Below are positions 18,101-26,243 of a DNA stretch of 64,000 bases, piece after piece (within the stretch, counting starts at the first letter, position 1; the number at the start of each line of letters is the position of its first letter). The translations under genes were made by a program, and so were the position numbers. The stretch comes from Sphingomonas sp. NFR15 (GTDB lineage Bacteria; Pseudomonadota; Alphaproteobacteria; Sphingomonadales; Sphingomonadaceae), in contig NZ_FMWX01000008.1 in NCBI RefSeq assembly GCF_900103265.1, positions 62,001-126,000 on the forward strand, in the 5' to 3' direction. Below the pieces are notes generated by a model that made no database searches, had not been told where the DNA came from, and worked only from the letters and a program-made list of their open reading frames with translations.

Positions 18101-18490
18101 TTAGGCTCCGGCCAAGCGAAGCAGTTGCCGCCTACGCAGCGACAGCACGACTACACTCAGCGCCAGCAGCACCAGCGCGGGGGCGGGGTTGCCGCCGATC
18201 ACCACGAGGTGCGTGAAGACTGCCCCCACCATGATGGCGGAGAGCAGCGACGCGCCCCGGGCGGCGGTGCGCGGCACTAGCACCAGCACGGCGCCCGATA
18301 TCTCCAGCGCGCCGGTCAGAAGCCGGAACCACTGACCGATGCCGATATGATCGAAGATCGCGACCATCGGCGGCGCGCCGGCGAGCTTCGCGCCGCCAGC
18401 CGCGACGAAGGCTGTCCCAAGCAGGATGCGGACGATCCAGTCCGCGATAGGGGCGCCCTTGCCGGGCCCAGTGCGGGCGTTCCCGGCCAT
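18101..18490 (-). CDS. DoxX-family membrane protein
   Basis: The 129-residue protein has about four hydrophobic helices. It begins with DWIVRILLGTAFVAAGGAKLAG, the typical DoxX first helix, and continues with GALEISGAVLVLVPRTAARGASLL. DoxX-like proteins are small inner-membrane partners of oxidoreductases with poorly defined roles. The ATG follows the SDR stop by one base, so it is the last gene of an epimerase-SDR-DoxX operon. Confidence 0.8.
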   Translation of the reverse strand: MAGNARTGPGKGAPIADWIVRILLGTAFVAAGGAKLAGAPPMVAIFDHIGIGQWFRLLTGALEISGAVLVLVPRTAARGASLLSAIMVGAVFTHLVVIGGNPAPALVLLALSVVVLSLRRRQLLRLAGA

Positions 18491-18491
18491 G

Positions 18492-19232
18492 TCAGAGCCG
18501 GAGCCAGCCGCCGTCGACCACAAGGGTCTGGCCGGTGACGAAACGGGCATCGTCGCTGGTGAGGAAGGCGACCGGGCCGGCGATGTCGGCGGGCGTGCCG
18601 AGGCGCTTGATCGCCTGCTGCATGTAGACCTGCGCCTTCTGCTCGTTCGGCATGCCGCTCGCTCCTTCCGTATCGGTGATGCCGGGATGGACGGCGTTGA
18701 CGATGATGTTGTCGGGGGCGAGTTCGCTGGCGAGCGCACGCACCAGGCCAACCACGCCCATCTTCGACGTAATGTAGTGCGAGAAGCCGAAGCCGGGCGG
18801 CGTCACCATGCCGACCGCGTCGGAGCCGATCGCGACGATCGATCCTCCGCCCGCTATCCGCATCAGCGGCACGATGGCGCGGGCGCCGAGAAGATGCGAG
18901 TCGAGGTTCAGCGCCATCACGCCGCGCCATGCTTCGGGCGTCATCTCGGCAAGCGAGGCCATCGGATAGGCGCCAGCGGCGTGGACGAGGATGTCGGCGC
19001 GACCGAAGCGTTCCTCGACCTCGGTCGCGACGCGGGTCCAGTCCGCCTCGCTGGTCACATCGGCCGCGATCGCGATCGCACCGTTGCCGATCGCTGCCGC
19101 GGCTTCAGCGGCAACGCTGCGGTTGACGATCACGACCGTGGCGCCGCGTTCGCCAAGCAGCTTGGCGACGCCGTGGCCGATACCCTGCCGACCACCGGTG
19201 ACGATGGCGATCTTGTCGTGATGCGTGTTCAA
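18492..19232 (-). CDS. Short-chain dehydrogenase/reductase, TTG start
   Basis: The 246-residue classical SDR carries TGGRQGIG (about 12-19), a catalytic Ser in AIGSDAV, and Tyr153/Lys157 in YITSK. Its C-terminus ends LVVDGGWLRL as in FabG-like enzymes. The frame opens at 19361, but the TTG at 19232 overlaps the stop of the upstream gene as TTGA and has AAGGAG upstream. That indicates translational coupling. It is the middle gene of the operon. Confidence 0.88.
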   Translation of the reverse strand: MNTHHDKIAIVTGGRQGIGHGVAKLLGERGATVVIVNRSVAAEAAAAIGNGAIAIAADVTSEADWTRVATEVEERFGRADILVHAAGAYPMASLAEMTPEAWRGVMALNLDSHLLGARAIVPLMRIAGGGSIVAIGSDAVGMVTPPGFGFSHYITSKMGVVGLVRALASELAPDNIIVNAVHPGITDTEGASGMPNEQKAQVYMQQAIKRLGTPADIAGPVAFLTSDDARFVTGQTLVVDGGWLRL

Positions 19233-20152
19233 GCGTTTTCTCCTTGGGGTTGGTGGGCGAGAGCGCGCAGGCGTGGTTCGCCGATGAGGTCCAGCATGTC
19301 GTGGTGCTGCGGCGACCAGCCGAGTTCGGTCCGGGTGCGGGGATCGCGCGTGCGGCTGCACGCGGAAAGCAGCAGCGCGCCGAACGGGCCGAACACCTTG
19401 CCCGCTTCGTCCATCGAGAGGCTGCGTGTCGGCACGCCAAGGTCATGGGCGACCGCTTCCGCGATCCAGCGATAGGGGATCTCGCCGCCGACGGCGTGGT
19501 AGAGCGCGCCGGCATGTCCGCGTTCCAGCACCAGCTCGAACAGGCGTGCGAGATCGGCGCTGTGGACGTTGGAATAGGCTGCGAGCCCGGAACCGACATA
19601 GCAGGCAGCCCCGGTCGCCGCGACCGAGCGATAGGTCTCCGCGACAGGGCCATCATCGCCCGGCCCCCAGATTACCGGCGGGCGGACAATGATCGCGCGC
19701 ACGCCATAGCCGGCGGCGGCTCGCACGATGCCCTCGGCTTCGACGCGCGCGGCGGCGAGCGGCTCGGGGGTAAAGGGATCGTCCTCAGCGAATACGTCGG
19801 GACTCCACGCACCCGCCGTACGCTGGAGGAACACGCCACTGCCGGACAGGAAGACGAAGGTTTTCCCCGATCCGGCAAGCCTCTCGCAGAGTGTCCGGAC
19901 AATTGCCGGCTCGCGCTCGAACGCCACCTGAGCGGCGTAGATCGTGGCGTCAGCTTCGAGTGCCGTCGCGACAACCTGGTCCATCCGGGCGTCGAGATCG
20001 GCCACAACTGGCGTGATGCCATTACTCGACAGCTTGGCGGCGGCTTCGTTCGACCGTGCAAGGCCCGAAACATAATGGCCGGCACCTGCGAGATGTCGGA
20101 TGAGCCGACCGCCGACATAGCCGGTCGCACCTATGACGAAGACGCTGGACAT
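19229..20152 (-). CDS. NAD-dependent epimerase/dehydratase-family protein
   Basis: The extended-SDR Rossmann motif VFVIGATGYVGGRLIRHLAGAGHYV opens the 307-residue protein; FVFLSGSGVF and RPPVIWGPGDDG follow. The classical YxxxK is not obvious, which is common in atypical NmrA/isoflavone-reductase-like members. The ATG at 20152 has a GAAAGG site upstream. It leads the three-gene operon and is divergent from the LysR gene at 20242. Confidence 0.82.
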   Translation of the reverse strand: MSSVFVIGATGYVGGRLIRHLAGAGHYVSGLARSNEAAAKLSSNGITPVVADLDARMDQVVATALEADATIYAAQVAFEREPAIVRTLCERLAGSGKTFVFLSGSGVFLQRTAGAWSPDVFAEDDPFTPEPLAAARVEAEGIVRAAAGYGVRAIIVRPPVIWGPGDDGPVAETYRSVAATGAACYVGSGLAAYSNVHSADLARLFELVLERGHAGALYHAVGGEIPYRWIAEAVAHDLGVPTRSLSMDEAGKVFGPFGALLLSACSRTRDPRTRTELGWSPQHHDMLDLIGEPRLRALAHQPQGENA

Positions 20153-20195
20153 GGCGAACACCTTTCGCCCTCCAGATCGTATGGCCGTCCTCTCC

Positions 20196-20212
20196 GAGAT
20201 AGCCTATATCTC
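20196..20212. promoter_or_regulatory. Putative LysR-type operator GAGATA-GCCTA-TATCTC
   Basis: Six-base perfect arms around five bases lie in the 89-bp divergent gap between the epimerase operon (start 20152) and the LysR gene (start 20242). The geometry fits a LysR recognition box. Confidence 0.6.
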
Positions 20213-20241
20213 TAGATGTAATCCATCGTTGGGACCGATAC

Positions 20242-21135
20242 ATGCTCGACGGCGTCTCTCTCGATCAACTTCGCACTTTCATTGCTGCGGTCGACCAAGG
20301 CAGCTTCTCGGCCGCCGGGCGTTCCCTCCGCCGCGCACAGTCTGTCGTCAGCCAGACGATCGGCAACCTGGAAGGCCAGCTCGGCGTAGCGCTGTTCGAG
20401 CGCGTGGGCCGCTACCCACAACTGACCAAGGAGGGCAGCAACCTCATTGCCGACGCGCGGCGCATTGTGACTGGCGCCGACGGCTTGAAGGCGAAGGCGC
20501 GCAGCTTCGTGTCGGGGTTGGAGCCCGAACTCTCGGTAGTCGTAGACGTGATGTTCCCGCAGGCCTGCCTGACGCACGCGCTGGCAAGCTTCAAGCAACA
20601 CTTTCCCTCCACCCCGCTGCGGCTCGACGTGGAAGCGCTGGGAGCGGTGGCGCAGATGGTGATCGAGGGACGATGTAGTCTTGGCATAACCGGTACCCTA
20701 CCGTTTCCGCCGCCGACACTGACCACCGAGCGTCTGTTCAGCGAGCGCATGGTGACCGTCGTCGCGCCCGGCTCGCCTTTATCCGGGAGAAAGGGACCGG
20801 TCGCGCTGAAGGATTTGCTGGACGAAACCCAGTTGGTGCTCAGCGACCGTTCGACCCTCACGGACGGCACGGACTACGGCGTTCAGAGCCAGAATACGTG
20901 GCGATTGGCGGATCTCGGCGCCAAGCACGCCTTCCTGCTCGCCGGGCTCGGTTGGGGGCACATGCCGCACTGGCTTGTCGCTGAAGACCTGGAGACGGGC
21001 CGGCTGGAGAGTATAGAGCTTGAAGGTCCGGCCGCCGGAGTCATGCCGTTCCAGGCTGTCTATCCAACTAGCCAATTGCTTGGCCGCGCAGGTCGGTGGC
21101 TGGTTGAGAGGTTGACCCAGCAGACCGCCGGATAA
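20242..21135 (+). CDS. LysR-family transcriptional regulator
   Basis: This 297-residue LysR protein has the HTH QGSFSAAGRSLRRAQSVVSQTIGNLEGQLGVALFERVGR (about 19-57) and a C-terminal effector domain. It is divergent from the epimerase-SDR-DoxX operon and probably controls it through the palindrome at 20196. The inducer is unknown. Confidence 0.9.
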   Translation: MLDGVSLDQLRTFIAAVDQGSFSAAGRSLRRAQSVVSQTIGNLEGQLGVALFERVGRYPQLTKEGSNLIADARRIVTGADGLKAKARSFVSGLEPELSVVVDVMFPQACLTHALASFKQHFPSTPLRLDVEALGAVAQMVIEGRCSLGITGTLPFPPPTLTTERLFSERMVTVVAPGSPLSGRKGPVALKDLLDETQLVLSDRSTLTDGTDYGVQSQNTWRLADLGAKHAFLLAGLGWGHMPHWLVAEDLETGRLESIELEGPAAGVMPFQAVYPTSQLLGRAGRWLVERLTQQTAG

Positions 21136-21437
21136 GCTGCGCGTTCTGGATTTCAGTCGTTTTGGAGCCGGCTTCTGTCATGATGAGCGGCGGCTATTCG
21201 CGCGGCGGGGCCTAATAGTTGCTGGGCAGGAACACCAACAAGCTCGGACCCGTCGTGGCCTCGCGCGAGGGCTCGAACCGCCACGTCCACCGCCGTCCAG
21301 CTTTTCCACGAATTGAAGCATGCTAATTGCTCCCCATGGCGGCTTCGCAAGTCTATGTTTGAGCGCGAAATCAATCGCCTAGCTGCCCTGCGATCAAGCT
21401 CTTCTGCGGACAAATGCCGGATGATTGCACGGTTGCA
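21136..21437. other. Intergenic region, nothing recognised
   Basis: This 302-base gap lies between the 3' ends of a LysR gene and a convergent MBL-fold gene. Short frames exist but carry no motif or good start site. Confidence 0.4.
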
Positions 21438-22382
21438 TCAAGGAAGCGGCGTGGACGAAGGCTGAGAGAACTCTCGGAAGAGTCCCTCGACACTGTCGCT
21501 GACGATATCCTTGATGCCCGTCGGGTTGGTGTAGGGAAACCGCGCTTTGATCCGCCGGACAGTCGCTGCCTTTGCGGCATCGGTGAAACCCCCGCGCGCA
21601 ATCTCCTCGGCGGCGATCGCGCGGCAAGTCCTTAGATACAGCCGCTCGTCATCGAACATTGGCTCCTTTGGACCCGACGCGCCGTGCCCCGGATGCACAA
21701 TGGTGACATTGGGGTACATCGCCTCGATCCGGTCCAGAATGCCGAGCCACGACCCGGTATGGGCTTCTCTGAGCGGACCATGGAGTCGGTTGAGGATGGC
21801 GTCGCCGGGGAACATCTCTCGCGTCGAGGGCAGGTAGTAGGCTGTCGTCGCAGGAGCCTCGCCAGCGCCCAATTCGCGCGCGACGATCGTCAGTCCATCG
21901 ATTTGCAAGGTCGTGTCGCCGTCGAAGGTGATGCCTGGGACCACGAAGTCGCGCGGCGTTATGTCGGGCGCATCCGCCTGCGTACCGGCATTCGCACCAT
22001 AGGTGTCGTAGCGGATCGCATCGGCTGTCGCCCTGGACGAATAGACGGGAACGCCCGGGAAGGCCTGCCGGAACAGGCCAAGCCCGGTGTAATGGTCGGG
22101 ATGGGCGTGAGTGATAAGGATCGCACGCACGGGTTTTCCCACCGCCTTGACGGCCGCCAGCGCCTGCGCAGCGTGGACGAGATCGCGCTGAACGTCGATG
22201 ACGACGAGGCCGCCGCCGGGCGTCTCAATCCAATAGGTGTTGACGGTTCCGGTCCCGGCGTAGGTCCAGACACCGGTCTTGGCCGGCGCCGCCGTCTGAA
22301 TTGACGAGCGGTCTTGTGCTATTGCGGGCGCACATGTCGCCACGGTCGTCATGGCCAGGAAAGCTATCCATCTTGAGCGCAT
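21438..22382 (-). CDS. Secreted metallo-beta-lactamase-fold hydrolase
   Basis: A signal peptide (MRSRWIAFLAMTTVATCAPAIAQ) predicts a periplasmic enzyme of about 290 mature residues. THAHPDH (about 92-97) is the HxHxDH zinc motif, and PGDAIL and VHPGHG supply further ligands. This resembles subclass B3-like or QuiP/glyoxalase II-like MBL hydrolases; a true beta-lactamase activity cannot be assumed. The frame continues to 22541, but the ATG at 22382 gives a proper signal peptide. Confidence 0.85.
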   Translation of the reverse strand: MRSRWIAFLAMTTVATCAPAIAQDRSSIQTAAPAKTGVWTYAGTGTVNTYWIETPGGGLVVIDVQRDLVHAAQALAAVKAVGKPVRAILITHAHPDHYTGLGLFRQAFPGVPVYSSRATADAIRYDTYGANAGTQADAPDITPRDFVVPGITFDGDTTLQIDGLTIVARELGAGEAPATTAYYLPSTREMFPGDAILNRLHGPLREAHTGSWLGILDRIEAMYPNVTIVHPGHGASGPKEPMFDDERLYLRTCRAIAAEEIARGGFTDAAKAATVRRIKARFPYTNPTGIKDIVSDSVEGLFREFSQPSSTPLP

Positions 22383-22389
22383 CGGTTGA

Positions 22390-22572
22390 TCCTTGTCCGT
22401 GAGTGAAGTGCGTGATGAAAGACACGAGCGTCTGAGCGATCTGACCCTCGCTCGTGCAGCGCTCGTGCATGGGGGTGCTGCGATCGCGAGCATCGCCAGA
22501 AACGTCGGGTATGCGTCGCTAAGCGCCTTCGCTTTTCGCAACGCTCCGCCAGCCTATGTTCGCTCTTACTAA
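22390..22572 (+). pseudogene. AraC-family regulator C-terminal fragment
   Basis: A short plus-strand frame, bounded by a TGA at 22387, encodes LTLARAALVHGGAAIASIARNVGYASLSAFAFRNAPPAYVRSY and then stops at 22570. This is the second helix-turn-helix of an AraC/XylS protein (IASIARNVGYxSxSxFxxxF). The first HTH and the whole sensor domain are missing. It is most likely a remnant of a regulator once divergent from the MBL gene, whose start lies 8 bp away. Confidence 0.65.
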
Positions 22573-22600
22573 GCTTCACATGCTGCGGCGTGACGACCGG

Positions 22601-23818
22601 TCAGAAATATCGCGCCAGCGTCACGGTTTTCTCCTGACCATCCGCTAACCGCAGTCGGACAGTTCGACCAACTGGTCCGTCTTGCCACGTACCGTTCTGC
22701 CCGCCGGCGCTGCGACCGTCGACGGCGACTATGACGTTCCCAACTGCCACACCGGCGATCGCTGACGGCGATCCCGGCGCCACGTAGAGGACTTTCGAGC
22801 CCGAGGGCCCAGCCTGCAGCGTCAAACCGCCGTGGTTCACGCGGAATGGCGTGGTCACGTCCACTGGAGGCGCGAACAAAACGCGGTGATGAGGGAAATC
22901 CACGACAAGATGAAAGGGGCTGAGGACGCCCATGCCGATATTGCCATCCAGGTCCCCGGAACGCGCGGCCAGCGACGATTGCCGATCTTCGAGACGGGAC
23001 GGCAGTTCCTCAAACGTCGCACCGCCGAGAGCGATCGTGCGGAGCATGGTCACCTTCTGGACGCTCATCCCGCCGACACCACCCGCAAAGGTCGTCGATG
23101 TCCGCCGATTGTCGTCGAAACCGGGCTGCTCCCAGAAGCCGGGAAAAAGGTCCACTGCGCCTGCATTGCCCAAATCAAACAGGAGCTTCGCGGCGCGCCC
23201 CTCGACGAGTACGGAGATCGCTTGGTTCTCGCCGGCGGGAGTCAACGCAACCGCGCGAGCATTCGGGGCAGCCCGGTAAGATGAAGGATTGTGAAAGGCG
23301 ATCCTGCGGTTCTTGAAGTCGATCTCGACAACTGCGTCCCTGAACAACTCGCCGCCCAGAACCATCGGCAGAGGATGGCCAACCTGTTTCTCGACCGCCG
23401 ACAGATCGATCGCCACCGCATCGCCGCCGGTCCAACTGAGGTCGCCCAGCTTCACCGTGACGCCTTGGATCACACCATATGGGGTGGAGCCACCCGCACC
23501 CTGCCCTGTCAGATCACCCTTCGCACTGAGTCCGAGGCTGGCAGCAAAGCGCCGATCAAGCACGGTGGAGGACGCGCCGCTGTCGAGCATGGCGAGCACT
23601 GACCGCCCGTTGACCGTCGTCCGGACGAAAATCCGGGTGCCGGCAACATATTCGAATGGAAGCCATCCGCTCGACGTCTTGCCCCGAGCAAAGGTCAGTG
23701 GCGACGCGGTTGCCGCGCCGATCGCGACGGGCGAGCGCTCCGGCGCGTCCGCGCGCGCTTCTGTGGCCACCAGGGCCGCGATCGAAGCAACGACGAGCTG
23801 GGCTGGTTTGAAATTCAT
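22601..23818 (-). CDS. Retropepsin-like aspartyl protease with PDZ domain
   Basis: The 405-residue protein has a signal peptide (cleavage near residues 23-24). Two retropepsin-like repeats follow: AMLDSGASSTVLDRRF with Asp79, and KLLFDLGNAGAVDLF with Asp215, where the usual Thr/Ser is Leu. A PDZ-like domain spans about residues 330-400 (VLYVAPGSPSAIAGVAVGNVIVAVDG). It should act in the periplasm. Its ATG overlaps the stop of the upstream gene as ATGA, so the two are coupled. Confidence 0.85.
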   Translation of the reverse strand: MNFKPAQLVVASIAALVATEARADAPERSPVAIGAATASPLTFARGKTSSGWLPFEYVAGTRIFVRTTVNGRSVLAMLDSGASSTVLDRRFAASLGLSAKGDLTGQGAGGSTPYGVIQGVTVKLGDLSWTGGDAVAIDLSAVEKQVGHPLPMVLGGELFRDAVVEIDFKNRRIAFHNPSSYRAAPNARAVALTPAGENQAISVLVEGRAAKLLFDLGNAGAVDLFPGFWEQPGFDDNRRTSTTFAGGVGGMSVQKVTMLRTIALGGATFEELPSRLEDRQSSLAARSGDLDGNIGMGVLSPFHLVVDFPHHRVLFAPPVDVTTPFRVNHGGLTLQAGPSGSKVLYVAPGSPSAIAGVAVGNVIVAVDGRSAGGQNGTWQDGPVGRTVRLRLADGQEKTVTLARYF

Positions 23819-24213
23819 CGCGGTGATCCCTCCACGGGGCGCAGAGTACGGGCGGCCGCGTCAGCGGTATCTTCTGGACGGGTGTTGAACGCGATCGTCG
23901 CGTCGGGGGCTGCCCTGTGGACGGCGTTGACTACCATCTCGAAAAACTCGAGGCCCTTCGGGGGGAGCCGAAGGCCGCCGCCGATCACGACGCAATCATA
24001 AGGCGCGTTCTTGAGCTGGCTCTCCAGCATGGTGAGTCCGGCATCGTCAGGCGTGATCATGCAGGTATCGCCGTCCCAGCCGCGCTCGTGAATCTTCGCG
24101 ACCGCCACGGCGATGCCGGCGTTGATCTTTTCCGCATTGAATCCAGGCGGCAGCGAAGGCTCCGCGAAGTCCACGGTTTCGGGCTTCTGGCCAACGAACA
24201 GGATGCGAGTCAT
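23815..24213 (-). CDS. Conserved hypothetical protein, Rossmann-like
   Basis: The 132-residue protein starts MTRILFVGQKPETVDF and contains DTCMITPDDAG and YDCVVIGGGLRLPPKGLEFFEMVVNAVH. These alternating hydrophobic strands suggest a small Rossmann-like or receiver-like alpha/beta fold. I do not recognise a named family or catalytic residues. It is coupled (ATGA) to the downstream aspartyl protease and starts with a GGAAGGG ribosome binding site. Confidence 0.65.
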   Translation of the reverse strand: MTRILFVGQKPETVDFAEPSLPPGFNAEKINAGIAVAVAKIHERGWDGDTCMITPDDAGLTMLESQLKNAPYDCVVIGGGLRLPPKGLEFFEMVVNAVHRAAPDATIAFNTRPEDTADAAARTLRPVEGSPR

Positions 24214-24256
24214 CGAAATTTCCCTTCCAAATTGAGTTCGGAAACGTGTCCAAGGC

Positions 24257-25180
24257 TTATCCGCGCAGATTAAGACCCAGGAAGGTCGCGACGATATCGA
24301 GCGCTTCGGCAGCAGCCTTCAGCAGCGCGAGGTTTGCCGGGAACACATGGACCATGCCCTGCCAGACATGCAGGTCGGCGGTCGAACCGGCAGCCAAGAT
24401 GCTGGCGGCCATGCGCCGCGCGTCATCGAGCAGGATCTCATCCTCGCCGACATGCAGCATGACCGGAGGCAGGCTGCTAAGGTCACCGTATAAAGGCGAC
24501 GCTCGGGCATCTTTCGGATCGTTGTTTCCGAGATAGGTGATGCGTGCCTGCTCCAGCGCACCATGGGTGAGCAAAGGATCATGCCCGGAACGCGCCGTCA
24601 TGCTTTCGCCGGTCAAGGCAAGATCGGCCCAGGGGGAAATGACGGCAGCGGCAACCGGCTTCGGCACCGAGCGGTTGCGTGCGGCGTCGGTCATTCGCGC
24701 GGCGGTGACCAGCGCCAGCCCGCCCCCCGCCGAATCGCCGACGATCGCGATCCGGGATATGCCGGCAGCCACCAGCCCGCGATAAGCCGCCTCCGCGTCT
24801 TCGACCGCCGCCGGGAATGGCCGTTCTGGGGCGAGGCCATAGGCAGGAATGAACGCATCGGCCTTGGCGCGTAGCGCTATCTGACCGACGAAATTTCGAT
24901 AGGCCTGAGCCGAGCCGACGACATATGCGCCGCCGTGAAGATACAGGATCGCGGCGCCCGGCATCGCCTCCGGGGTGCGACACCACCAGCCGGGAATGCC
25001 GCCGACCTCGGCCGCTTCGTAGGTGACGGTGTCGGCCTGCGGGGTTTTGCCCATCATGTCATCGAACGCGGCGCGGCCATTGGGGCCGAGATCGGCTGCG
25101 GGCTGGAGCGCGATCATCGCGCGCATCGCCACCATCGCGGCGCGATCCAGCAAATGCTCCTTATGGTAGATCTCGGTCAT
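24257..25180 (-). CDS. Alpha/beta hydrolase of the hormone-sensitive-lipase family
   Basis: The family signature is complete: LHGGAYVVGSAQAY (HGG at about 82-84) forms the oxyanion hole, GDSAGGGLAL carries nucleophile Ser150, and late Asp and His follow (HVGEDEILLDDARR; WQGMVHVF). The 307-residue length is typical for these carboxylesterases. The frame is open to 25309, but the ATG at 25180 removes an arginine-rich stretch and fits the family. The upstream gene lies 68 bp away behind a hairpin. Confidence 0.87.
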   Translation of the reverse strand: MTEIYHKEHLLDRAAMVAMRAMIALQPAADLGPNGRAAFDDMMGKTPQADTVTYEAAEVGGIPGWWCRTPEAMPGAAILYLHGGAYVVGSAQAYRNFVGQIALRAKADAFIPAYGLAPERPFPAAVEDAEAAYRGLVAAGISRIAIVGDSAGGGLALVTAARMTDAARNRSVPKPVAAAVISPWADLALTGESMTARSGHDPLLTHGALEQARITYLGNNDPKDARASPLYGDLSSLPPVMLHVGEDEILLDDARRMAASILAAGSTADLHVWQGMVHVFPANLALLKAAAEALDIVATFLGLNLRG

Positions 25181-25217
25181 CACGATCGTCCTTTCGGGCT
25201 CATGGGCAAAGTTGCGA

Positions 25218-25239
25218 CCCGCCGGCCGAAACCGGCGGG
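25218..25239 (-). terminator. Hairpin between SDR and hydrolase genes
   Basis: CCCGCCGG and its exact complement CCGGCGGG flank a six-base loop, 9 bp after the stop of the upstream SDR. The T-tract is weak (CAACTTTGCC), so it may only attenuate read-through into the hydrolase. Confidence 0.55.
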
Positions 25240-25247
25240 CATACTGG

Positions 25248-26126
25248 TCAGTCCCGTGACCAACCGGCGGCGGCTGCTTCGGCGAAGTCGCGATAGGAGC
25301 GCGGCGCATGGCCGAGCAGTGCCGTGAGGCGAACCAGATCTTCGTCCGTCGCGATGGCTCCGTCTTCCTGGTAGCGGCGCATCATCAGCTTCATGTCATA
25401 GGCGAGCCAGGCCGCACCGAAACCCTTGAGGCGCTGCTCCAACCCCTCCAGGTCATCGCCGGCATAGGCGATGGGGCGTCCGAGGATCTCGCTCCACAGT
25501 GTCGCGAGGGCATCTCCGGTGAGGGCATCGGGGCCGACCAGTTCGTAGATCTCGCGGGGAAGCGGCGCGCCTGCCTGCTCGCGGCGGAGCAACTCCTTGG
25601 CGGCCGCCTCGCCGATGTCCCGGACATCGACCATCGAAATGCCCTTGGCGCCGACCGGCATGCCATAAACGCCGCCACCAAGCAGCGCGTCCTTCTGCCG
25701 CATGTCGTTCTGGATGAAATAGGCAGGCCGCAGGATCGTCGCGGGCAGGTCATAGGCATCGATCATGCGCTCGACAGTCATCTTGCTCGCAAAATGGGGA
25801 ACGTCGGCATAGGCCTCGCCCTTGAACACCGAGAGGTAGACGATCCCTTTCACGCCGGCTTCGCGCGCCGCGTTGAGCGCGAGCATCGCCTGGGTCAGTT
25901 CGTCGGGCGCGTTGGGGGCGAGCAGGAACAGCGTACTGACCCCGTGCAGTGCAGCGCGGAAGCTGTCGATGTCGGCGAGGTCGCCCTTCACCGGAGTGAC
26001 TCCTGCAGGCAGATTAGCCTTCTCTGGCGAGCGCGTCAGTGCGCGGATCTCGGCGCCATGGCCGTCGAGGAAGCTGAGCACCTGGGTGCCGATCGTACCG
26101 GTGCTGCCAGTGACCAAAATCGTCAT
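25248..26126 (-). CDS. NmrA-like NAD(P)H-binding SDR oxidoreductase
   Basis: The 292-residue protein begins MTILVTGSTGTIGTQVLSFLDGHGAEIRALTRSPEKANLPAGVTPVKGDLAD, the pattern of NmrA/QOR2-like atypical SDRs that reduce quinones or sense NADP redox state. There is no canonical YxxxK. The ATG at 26126 has AAGGAG upstream; the frame's earlier start at 26222 would cover the LysR operator. It is divergent from the LysR gene at 26244. Confidence 0.85.
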   Translation of the reverse strand: MTILVTGSTGTIGTQVLSFLDGHGAEIRALTRSPEKANLPAGVTPVKGDLADIDSFRAALHGVSTLFLLAPNAPDELTQAMLALNAAREAGVKGIVYLSVFKGEAYADVPHFASKMTVERMIDAYDLPATILRPAYFIQNDMRQKDALLGGGVYGMPVGAKGISMVDVRDIGEAAAKELLRREQAGAPLPREIYELVGPDALTGDALATLWSEILGRPIAYAGDDLEGLEQRLKGFGAAWLAYDMKLMMRRYQEDGAIATDEDLVRLTALLGHAPRSYRDFAEAAAAGWSRD

Positions 26127-26213
26127 GACGTATCTCCTTGATCGCATTGAAGCGGCTCGTGGTCGCTGGAGACTATTTAACTGTTCCGAAAATCTACAGG
26201 AGATGGCAGTACT

Positions 26214-26228
26214 GAGACACATTGTCTC
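26214..26228. promoter_or_regulatory. Putative LysR-type operator GAGAC-ACATT-GTCTC
   Basis: Five-base perfect arms around five bases lie 15 bp upstream of the LysR start (26244) and 87 bp upstream of the divergent SDR. The position suits autoregulation. Confidence 0.55.
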
Positions 26229-26243
26229 GAATATGGATCACCC

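Noticed and set aside
18426..19475. A 349-codon plus-strand frame over the SDR operon.
   Set aside because: Composition is His/Arg/Asp-rich without a domain, opposite to a well-supported operon.
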